Source of the DNA: an uncultured Clostridia bacterium | Lineage (GTDB): Bacteria > Bacillota > Clostridia > HGM11514 | NCBI GenBank assembly: GCA_902478725.1 | Contig: CABSMD010000007.1 | Span: 1-33,175 of the forward strand | DNA length: 33,175 nt | Direction of reading: 5' to 3' | Shown here: positions 26,498 to 33,175 of the stretch, one piece after another | How the letters are laid out: each line of letters starts with the position of its first letter | Position numbering within the stretch: the stretch's first letter is position 1 | Translations under genes and position numbers: made by a program | The notes under the pieces: model-generated | Told to the model about the DNA's origin: nothing | Databases searched by the model: none | Seen by the model: the letters and a program-made list of their open reading frames with translations, nothing else

Positions 26498-29065
26498 ATG
26501 CAACAGAATTTAACAAACACCCCGGTTTACACCACGATTCCGCTGAACACACCCGCAACCGATGTTGTCTCCTCTTCGTTTGCCAGCCTGCATGTGGAGG
26601 GGAGCCGGTATGGCTCGTATTACTCCTACGATTCTATCTGGCTGCATGAGAACCTGTATCAAAGTCCGGAGACAAAGGAGGGTTTTACGCCCTCCAATCC
26701 GCGTGTCCTTTATACTGCGCAGGGCACTCTATCGCTTAGGGATAGCAATAAACAGACTAAGCTGGAGTTGGCTCTTGACCTGTGTGGAAATGGCGTCGTA
26801 TCGGATGAGATCATAGGGACCAAGCAGATCCGGCGTTGGTCTGACGATGTGCAGTTTGGCACTTCATATTCCTGGAGCAGTGAGGCGTCCACGGCTGCCA
26901 ATTACACATTGTTTCACCTTACCATCAGCGACGAGGAGCTGGGCGCACCCTGTAAGAGGTATGCGTCAAATGAGGTGGCCGGTCTGGCAGTGGCGAGCAT
27001 TAAGACCATTGCGTATGATGGAATCGCCTCAATTGGCAAGGTAGCGGTGGCGATGAAATGGGACGAAACCGCGCAGAAGCACCGGATCACCTTCAGTGTG
27101 CCTACGGCATATTTTTCAGGTGTCACAGATTTTGCCTATTTATGCGGCAGCAGGACGACCGGCCAGGGAATTCCCATGCGCTATGTGTTGGCGGAGCCCG
27201 TTGTACAAGAACTGGCGATTGCGCCGGTCATCATTGAGGCGGGCGACCAGATTACCTTTACGCCGGCCTATGACTTCACAGCCTACCATAATGAAACGAT
27301 ATATCAATTGACTACGGTGCCTGCCGAGTGCTATCTTTCCGCTTGCCAGAATACAGAGGCGAAGATCGAGGACCTTCATGAAACCGATCTGATCCAAAAT
27401 ATTGCGGCAGTTTTGCTTGGCAATGCGGATATAGGGCACACGAGGATTTTCAAAGCCGAGGATGGAAGCGACATTACCGCGGCATTGCAGTCGGCGATTG
27501 ATGCTTACCTGTATACCGGGGGCACCGTCCTGATCATGCCTGGCAGTTATACGCTTAGCGATACCGTAACCATCCCTGCAAATGTGACGATATCGGGGTA
27601 CCAGACGGTTGAACTGTCCACCGCCATGACCGACAAGCCTGTCTTTTATCTAAAATGCGGTGCTACGGTGCGGGGTATGACCCTCCGTCTACCTTTAAAT
27701 TATGACCATTCGGCGATCTATATTGGCGGAGAGGATGCCGTCTATAAGGAGTATTCGACCAAAGCGGAGGATATAAAGATAGTCGGGACCACCCTCACAG
27801 ATGCTAGCGGGGCCAGCACCAGCTTTACCGGCAACGGGATTGGCATCCACGCTAAAGGGGTGGCAAAAACGGCAGTGGTTTATCATGCGAATTGCAGAAA
27901 TCTACAGATTTATAATTTGCAAAATGGAATAAGAATATGGTCGGAAGGCAGCGGTTCCTTTGTTGCCAATGCGTTTTTTACCAATGTTTATACAGAAAAT
28001 TGTCATATCGGTATCTATGACCGCGGAAATACAACCTGCGTATCGGGCTACACCATTCAGACTAAACCAAATAATCTGTATGGCGTTGATACGCAGGGCG
28101 GCAGCTTTATCGGAGGGCACGTATATGACCTCGATTTGTATTATGAGGGGGACCCAACCCGTTCCAATATCGGCCACCCCCGTTACGCCTATCATCTCGA
28201 TGGCGGCTATGGCTTTATAACCGATCCCGTGTTTACAGAATACCAAGGAAAGTACGGGTATACCTGGGGAGAAAAGCGTCCGGAGAAAAACCTGGCAGTT
28301 GTTGAAAATACATGGAAGCGGTTTCGGACGCCGAACGAAACCTATTATTCATTAAAAGAAGATGGCACCCTGACAACACTGCCGAGTGCCGTTATGGACT
28401 TCAATGGCTTGGTCGATAACGCATTGGCGTTTGCGAACGAGCGCTGGACGGTAACACATAATATTAATCCGGAGGATATTATATCTGGTTCGGTTGAGGC
28501 GGTATTTAATCCGCATAAGAACGCAAAGGACAGCAATGAAATCTTAGTGCTGCATAATCGGCCGGTGGATAACCCCTATTTATTTACTGTTGATTTTGGC
28601 AACAGCCAGTATATCAGCGTGGTCGGGCTGGATTTTGATTGCATATGCCGGTTTGTTAAGATGGAAGCATGGAACAGCCGGTATGAGGATCCGGCAGAGC
28701 GGACTGCCGGCAGTGCATTCTCGGAAGATCATTATATTAGTATTTTTGATTCCGATGACAACCGCCTACCGGTCGTGCAATCGACCTGGCCGGGCAGCGG
28801 TTTGAGCCATGAGCAAAGGCTGCGGTTTTCGTTTGCGAATGCCGCCGCCTCCTCTGGTACGGAGATTAGAATCAAAAATATTTATAGTTATAACGCTTGT
28901 GAGATGTCACAGGTTTACCTGCCATCCACCGGTGGCAGAATTTATCGCAACGGTAAAATTACCGTGGATGCCGGTCATGTATTCAGCGACAGCAATGAGT
29001 TAGTCAGTAAAAAATATGTGGATGATGCGGTTGCGCAGCTGCGTCAACAGCTATCCGGCAATTAA
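26498..29065 (+). CDS. Tail-spike-like right-handed beta-helix protein, no signal peptide (right copy)
   Basis: Identical to 3788-6355. In this arm it lies downstream of trpB with a leaky terminator between, so it may be partly co-transcribed with trpB. It converges on argB. No other phage structural, lysis or integrase gene is visible on either side, which argues against an intact prophage. Confidence 0.75.
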   Translation: MQQNLTNTPVYTTIPLNTPATDVVSSSFASLHVEGSRYGSYYSYDSIWLHENLYQSPETKEGFTPSNPRVLYTAQGTLSLRDSNKQTKLELALDLCGNGVVSDEIIGTKQIRRWSDDVQFGTSYSWSSEASTAANYTLFHLTISDEELGAPCKRYASNEVAGLAVASIKTIAYDGIASIGKVAVAMKWDETAQKHRITFSVPTAYFSGVTDFAYLCGSRTTGQGIPMRYVLAEPVVQELAIAPVIIEAGDQITFTPAYDFTAYHNETIYQLTTVPAECYLSACQNTEAKIEDLHETDLIQNIAAVLLGNADIGHTRIFKAEDGSDITAALQSAIDAYLYTGGTVLIMPGSYTLSDTVTIPANVTISGYQTVELSTAMTDKPVFYLKCGATVRGMTLRLPLNYDHSAIYIGGEDAVYKEYSTKAEDIKIVGTTLTDASGASTSFTGNGIGIHAKGVAKTAVVYHANCRNLQIYNLQNGIRIWSEGSGSFVANAFFTNVYTENCHIGIYDRGNTTCVSGYTIQTKPNNLYGVDTQGGSFIGGHVYDLDLYYEGDPTRSNIGHPRYAYHLDGGYGFITDPVFTEYQGKYGYTWGEKRPEKNLAVVENTWKRFRTPNETYYSLKEDGTLTTLPSAVMDFNGLVDNALAFANERWTVTHNINPEDIISGSVEAVFNPHKNAKDSNEILVLHNRPVDNPYLFTVDFGNSQYISVVGLDFDCICRFVKMEAWNSRYEDPAERTAGSAFSEDHYISIFDSDDNRLPVVQSTWPGSGLSHEQRLRFSFANAAASSGTEIRIKNIYSYNACEMSQVYLPSTGGRIYRNGKITVDAGHVFSDSNELVSKKYVDDAVAQLRQQLSGN

Positions 29066-29072
29066 AAGCCAA

Positions 29073-29100
29073 GCCCCCGGCGGGATTTCCCGTCGGGGGC
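29073..29100. terminator. Bidirectional terminator between the tail-spike-like gene and argB (right)
   Basis: Mirror of 3753-3780: GC-rich 12-base halves with one mismatch, between convergent genes. Confidence 0.8.
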
Positions 29101-29121
29101 TCCTTTATCTGTTCTCGGGAA

Positions 29122-30006
29122 TCAATCCTTCTTGATCATGGTGCCGATTCCCGACTTGGTGAAGATTTCAAGCAAAATGCAGTGTGGCAGCCGTCCGTCG
29201 ATGATGTGGACGCTGTTGACCCCGCCCTGGATTGCGTCGAGGCTGCCTAATATTTTGGGGATCATGCCGCCCGTAATCACCTTGTCCTCGATAAGCTGGC
29301 GGATCTCGCTTCCATAAACCTCGTAAATGATCTCGCCGTCGGAATCTTTGACTCCTTCTACATCGGTGAGGGAGATTAGTTTTTCCGCTTTGAGCGCGCA
29401 GGCGACCGCGCTTGCTACGGTGTCGGCGTTGATGTTGTAGCTCTGCCCGTTTTCGTCTACGCCAATCGGTGCGACTACAGGGATAAATTCATCCCTTGTG
29501 ACATATTCTAAGATGTGCGTGTCCACCTTGACGATGTCGCCTACAAAACCGATGTCGGCGGGAGTTCCATCGATCATGGGGGTCAGCTTTTTGCATTGGA
29601 TCAGCCGTCCGTCGATCCCGCACAGTCCGAGCGCCTTACCGCCCTTGCAGTTAATGAGGGAGACAATCTCCTTGTTGGTTTTGCCCACCAGCACCATCTG
29701 GGCAACCTGCATGGTCTTTTTGTCGGTCACCCGCAGACCGTTTTTGAACTCGCTTTCGATGTTCATATCAGAAAGGGCGCTGCTGATGTCCGGCCCGCCG
29801 CCGTGGACGATAACCGGATTGATCCCGATGAATTTTAAGAGGGTGATGTCCTCCATCACCGAATTTTTCAGCTCCTCGCTTACCATCGCGTTACCGCCGT
29901 ATTTTACCACAAAGGTCTTGTTGGCAAATTCCTGGATGTAGGGGAGAGCGTCAATCAAAATATTGGCCTTTTTGATTAAAGACATAACGTCCAAAGAGGT
30001 GTTCAT
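29122..30006 (-). CDS. argB: Acetylglutamate kinase (right copy)
   Basis: Identical to 2847-3731 and in the same argC-argB arrangement, here on the minus strand. All substrate and ATP loops and the N-terminal regulatory helix are intact, so there is no sign that one copy is decaying. Confidence 0.95.
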   Translation of the reverse strand: MNTSLDVMSLIKKANILIDALPYIQEFANKTFVVKYGGNAMVSEELKNSVMEDITLLKFIGINPVIVHGGGPDISSALSDMNIESEFKNGLRVTDKKTMQVAQMVLVGKTNKEIVSLINCKGGKALGLCGIDGRLIQCKKLTPMIDGTPADIGFVGDIVKVDTHILEYVTRDEFIPVVAPIGVDENGQSYNINADTVASAVACALKAEKLISLTDVEGVKDSDGEIIYEVYGSEIRQLIEDKVITGGMIPKILGSLDAIQGGVNSVHIIDGRLPHCILLEIFTKSGIGTMIKKD

Positions 30007-30019
30007 ATACATTCTCCTT

Positions 30020-31060
30020 TTATAGATAGAATCCCGCGCCGTCAATTGCGGTGCGTTCGTCCAGACCGAACATCAGGTTCATGTTCTGTACAGCCTGCCC
30101 TGCCGCACCCTTATACAGGTTGTCAATGCAGCTGACTACCACAACCCGGTTGGTGCGCTTGTCAACTACCAGTCCGATATCGGCGAAGTTGGAGCCGGCG
30201 ACGTGGTTGGTTTCAGGCAGACTGCCTTCCTCATAAATGCGGATAAAATATTCGCCTTTATAGAACGTGCGGTAAACTGCCAGCAGCTCTGTGGTGCTTA
30301 CCGCTTGCTTTAAATCCGCGTAAATCGTAGCCAAAATGCCTCGTTTTTGTGGAATGAGATGAGGCGTAAAGGTTACCTTCATATCGTTGCCCGCCAACAG
30401 CGATAATTCCTGCTCGATCTCGGAGGTGTGGCGGTGTTTTCCTATTTTATATGCCTTGGTGTTTTCGGTGCATTCGCAAAAGTGATAGTCGATGCCTAAC
30501 CCCCGGCCTGCGCCGGATACGCCCGATTTTGCGTCGATAATGACCGAATCCGGCTCAATAAGGCCGTTTGCGAGCAACGGCGCCGCGCCTAAGATGGAGC
30601 ATGTGGTGTAACAGCCCGGATTGCCGACCAGATCAGCCTGCTTGATCTTGTCGCGGTGCAGCTCACATAAGCCGTAGACCGATTTTTCCAACAGATCTTT
30701 TGCGCAGTGGTCGATGCCGTACCATTCCTGATAGATCCCTGCGTCGTTGTAGCGGAAATCTGCCGACAGATCGACAACACGGAGCCCCTTTTCCATGAGC
30801 TGCACGATCACCTCTGCTGCCGCGCCGTGTGGCAGGGCGGTGAATACCACGTCGCAGTCTTGTGCCAATGCATCTATGTCTATTTCCCGGCAGGTCAGAT
30901 CGACGATGCCGCGTAGCGTCGGATACAGCTCCGACAACCTTTTGCCGGCATAGCTTTTGGAAACCACCTGTGTAATCGTAACCTGCGGATGCCCGCTTAA
31001 AATCCGAACCAGCTCTGCGCCCGCGTATCCTGTGGCGCCGATAATTCCAGCGCGTATCAT
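30020..31060 (-). CDS. argC: N-acetyl-gamma-glutamyl-phosphate reductase (right copy)
   Basis: Identical to 1793-2833, with catalytic Cys150 and the HRHTSE segment intact. It diverges from cls over a short region that holds both promoters and the ARG box, so ArgR bound there might also affect cls. Confidence 0.95.
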   Translation of the reverse strand: MIRAGIIGATGYAGAELVRILSGHPQVTITQVVSKSYAGKRLSELYPTLRGIVDLTCREIDIDALAQDCDVVFTALPHGAAAEVIVQLMEKGLRVVDLSADFRYNDAGIYQEWYGIDHCAKDLLEKSVYGLCELHRDKIKQADLVGNPGCYTTCSILGAAPLLANGLIEPDSVIIDAKSGVSGAGRGLGIDYHFCECTENTKAYKIGKHRHTSEIEQELSLLAGNDMKVTFTPHLIPQKRGILATIYADLKQAVSTTELLAVYRTFYKGEYFIRIYEEGSLPETNHVAGSNFADIGLVVDKRTNRVVVVSCIDNLYKGAAGQAVQNMNLMFGLDERTAIDGAGFYL

Positions 31061-31090
31061 AAAAATCATCTCCCAAACGAAATATTTATA

Positions 31091-31120
31091 ATTATACAAC
31101 TAAATGAATAAAAATTCAAT
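31091..31120 (-). promoter_or_regulatory. argC promoter with overlapping ARG box (right copy)
   Basis: Mirror of 1733-1762. The ARG box occupies 31103-31120 and the -10 31091-31096. Confidence 0.8.
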
Positions 31121-31151
31121 AAGTAAAGTATGAAATTTTTCACGGATTTTA

Positions 31152-31180
31152 TTGAAAAAGGGCGGCTGTTTTGATACAAT
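31152..31180 (+). promoter_or_regulatory. Promoter of cls (right copy)
   Basis: TTGAAA (31152-31157), 17 bases, TACAAT (31175-31180), 23 bases before the cls ATG. Confidence 0.7.
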
Positions 31181-31203
31181 AGAACAAATATTGGGGGAAT
31201 GTT

Positions 31204-32745
31204 ATGTCGAAGATACTTGGTTTTTTATTTAATCGTATAACCATTACCGTGCTGCTTATGCTTGTCCAGGCTGCCGCACTGGCGGTCAGCATCTGGGGCT
31301 TGTCGCATTATTTTGTGTATATCTATATTGCCCTGTTTGTGCTGAGTGCCCTCACGGTGCTGTGGATCATTAACACCTGGATCAACCCTGCCTATAAGCT
31401 TGCTTGGACGATTTTGATCCTATCTCTTCCAATATTTGGTGGATTATTTTACCTGTGCTTTGGTGCGAACCAGATCAATAAGTCGCTTGCCGTACGGTTG
31501 AAGCGGCAGTATGATAAGATCGCCCCTCTGTTGCTCCAGGATGAGAGGATCGCCCGGGCTAATATCGGTGCCTTGCAGGAGCAGAGCGTGGATGCGGCGA
31601 ACCAATCCTGCTTTATCCGGCAATCCTCCGGTTATCCGCTTTATCAGAACACAGAGACCCTCTTTTTGTCACCGGGAGAGTACAAATTTGAAAAGCTGCT
31701 TGTGGAGCTGCAAAAGGCCGAGCGTTTTATCTTTTTGGAATATTTCATTATTAATGAAGGACTTATGTGGAACACGATCCTGGAGATCTTGCGACAGAAG
31801 GCGGCGCAGGGGGTGGACGTGCGGGTGATGTATGACGGCTGCGGCAGCCTGATGCTGCTGCCGGCTGATTACCCCAAAAAGCTGGAGACCATGGGGATCA
31901 AGTGCCGGGTGTTCAATCCCTTGCGGCCGATGCTGTCGGTCACGATGAACAATCGTGACCACCGCAAAATTTTTGTGATCGACGGCCATACCGCCTTCAC
32001 CGGCGGGATCAACCTTTCCGACGAATATATTAATGTAGTGGACAAGCATGGTCACTGGAAGGACGCATCCATCATGCTCCGCGGCGAGGCTGTGTGGAGC
32101 TTTACCCTGATGTTCTTGGGGATGTGGAACTATAAAGAAAGATCGGACGAGGACTTTGAACAGTTCCGTCCGCCGCAAAATATAGCTTTTCAGACCGATG
32201 GTTTTGTGCAGCCATATGGAGACAGTCCGCTGGATTATGACGACGTCGGTGAGCTGGTTTATCTCAATATGATCAACCGGGCGAAAAAATATGTTTATAT
32301 CAGCACCCCCTATTTAATAGTAGATAATGAGCTGGTGACAGCGCTGATCCTCGCGGCGGAAAGCGGTGTGGACGTGCGGATTGTTACGCCACATATCTGG
32401 GATAAATGGTATGTCCATATGGTGAGCAGCTCGTATTACCGGAACCTGATCGAACGCGGGGTTAAAATATATGAATATACGCCGGGATTCATCCATTCTA
32501 AAACCTTTGTGGTGGACGGCGAGATTGCGACCGTCGGTACCATTAACATGGATTATCGAAGTCTATACCTGCATTTTGAATGCGGCGTGTGGATGTACCG
32601 TTCGGCGGCGGTGGGGCAGGTATACCAGGACTATATGGAAATTTTAAAGGTAAGCCAGCGCGTTACATTGGAGGAGTGCAGAAAAGTCCGGTGGTATCAG
32701 CGCATGTTTCGCGGAATATTGCGGGCCTTTGCGCCACTTATGTAG
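31204..32745 (+). CDS. cls: Cardiolipin synthase (right copy)
   Basis: Identical to 108-1649, both HKD motifs intact. Here the gene points into the rRNA operon and ends 40 bases before its -35. No hairpin terminator is visible between them, so cls transcription may run into the rRNA promoter region. Confidence 0.95.
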   Translation: MSKILGFLFNRITITVLLMLVQAAALAVSIWGLSHYFVYIYIALFVLSALTVLWIINTWINPAYKLAWTILILSLPIFGGLFYLCFGANQINKSLAVRLKRQYDKIAPLLLQDERIARANIGALQEQSVDAANQSCFIRQSSGYPLYQNTETLFLSPGEYKFEKLLVELQKAERFIFLEYFIINEGLMWNTILEILRQKAAQGVDVRVMYDGCGSLMLLPADYPKKLETMGIKCRVFNPLRPMLSVTMNNRDHRKIFVIDGHTAFTGGINLSDEYINVVDKHGHWKDASIMLRGEAVWSFTLMFLGMWNYKERSDEDFEQFRPPQNIAFQTDGFVQPYGDSPLDYDDVGELVYLNMINRAKKYVYISTPYLIVDNELVTALILAAESGVDVRIVTPHIWDKWYVHMVSSSYYRNLIERGVKIYEYTPGFIHSKTFVVDGEIATVGTINMDYRSLYLHFECGVWMYRSAAVGQVYQDYMEILKVSQRVTLEECRKVRWYQRMFRGILRAFAPLM

Positions 32746-32752
32746 GATTAGT

Positions 32753-32813
32753 AAAGAAAAAGTAAAAAAATATTAAAAAACCTCTTGACAAGAGGAAGAG
32801 CAGGTGGTATAAT
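32753..32813 (+). promoter_or_regulatory. rRNA operon promoter with A-rich upstream element
   Basis: TTGACA (32785-32790), 17 bases, TATAAT (32808-32813): both hexamers are perfect. An A/T-only-rich run at about 32753-32780 resembles an UP element. The -35 is centred in the palindrome CCTCTTGACAAGAGG (32781-32795). Confidence 0.85.
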
Positions 32814-33114
32814 AAACAGGCTGTCGCGGCGGGGCGGGGTTATTGAGTAGGGATAGAGCCGAAAGAGAAGACGCCTGAGGCAAGGGAAAGAAGGCCGGGA
32901 GACAGTAGAATGGACATTGAAAACTAAACAGCGTAAAAGACGAATAAGTTCACGTTAATAACGCGATTCGCGGAGCGGATACGCGGTCTTGGAAGCGACT
33001 TCCGCAGGAAGTGCGCAAAAGGGCTGTGGGAAGTGAAGCGGATTGCGAACCTGGAAACAGGACTGAGAGTAAGTCAGCAAGGAAAGAGAAGAATTAAATT
33101 TTCAATGAAAATAT
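32814..33114 (+). other. rRNA leader region
   Basis: About 300 bases without a gene between the rRNA promoter and 16S. It contains a TTGAAAACTAAACA stretch typical of Firmicute rRNA leaders and spacers, several GC-rich short inverted repeats, and the palindrome ATGAAAATATTTTCAT (33105-33120) at the 16S start. It is probably the processing and antitermination leader of the operon. Arm identity stops being testable at 32852 because the left window edge is reached. Confidence 0.7.

Positions 33115-33175
<61 letters not shown>

Larger units (their letters stand above)
23436..32852. repeat. Right arm of giant inverted repeat
   Basis: This is the inverted copy of 1-9417. Here the sequence continues past the arm into an rRNA leader and 16S rRNA, which shows what probably lies beyond the left window edge if the repeat is real. 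The inner end falls just before the codons for Gly-Glu-Ala-Val-Val in the SLH gene. At that point codon style also changes and a shared anchor module begins. Confidence 0.97.

Noticed and set aside
1..32852. Template-complement hairpin read artefact as the cause of the inverted repeat
   Set aside because: Such reads give palindromes with little or no spacer. Here 14 kb of non-palindromic sequence separates the arms, so a different mechanism is needed.

Overview
The window is most likely from a Gram-positive bacterium of the class Clostridia. The 16S rRNA 5' end at the right edge has a Clostridia-like start, promoters are canonical TTGACA-17-TATAAT, Shine-Dalgarno sites are strong, and surface proteins are anchored by S-layer homology (SLH) domains. 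Coding regions are fairly GC-rich and intergenic regions AT-rich. I cannot name the genus from sequence alone.

The dominant feature is a giant inverted repeat. Positions 1-9417 reappear as the reverse complement at 23436-32852. Every paired coordinate sums to 32853, so there are no indels, and I saw no mismatch in any stretch compared. Each arm carries, from the outside in: an rRNA-type promoter, a cardiolipin synthase gene (cls), divergent argC-argB, an orphan tail-spike-like beta-helix protein, trpB, and the C-terminal SLH anchor of a giant surface protein. The left arm's rRNA promoter points out of the window. The right arm's leads through a leader of about 300 bases into 16S rRNA. The arms could be a real duplication, or an assembly fold-back caused by inversion between repeats.

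The unique 14,018-base centre (9418-23435) holds the divergent heads of the two giant SLH proteins. Both carry Ig-like domains and a right-handed beta-helix typical of secreted polysaccharide-active enzymes. Between them lie a 5'-truncated Cro/C1-type regulator, metK (S-adenosylmethionine synthetase) and an AraC-family regulator that is divergent from the right-hand SLH gene and probably controls it. The left SLH gene and the Cro/C1-type gene both lose their 5' ends at the same place (about 14.68-14.70 kb), which marks a second rearrangement junction.

Several regulatory sites are readable. An ARG box overlaps the argC -35. The trpB leader has (G/U)AG triplets at a 5-nt period plus mutually exclusive antiterminator and terminator helices, which suggests TRAP-type tryptophan attenuation. 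A perfect palindrome covers the ribosome binding site of the tail-spike-like gene. The window therefore joins amino-acid biosynthesis and membrane-lipid genes next to an rRNA operon with a rearranged surface-glycan-enzyme locus.
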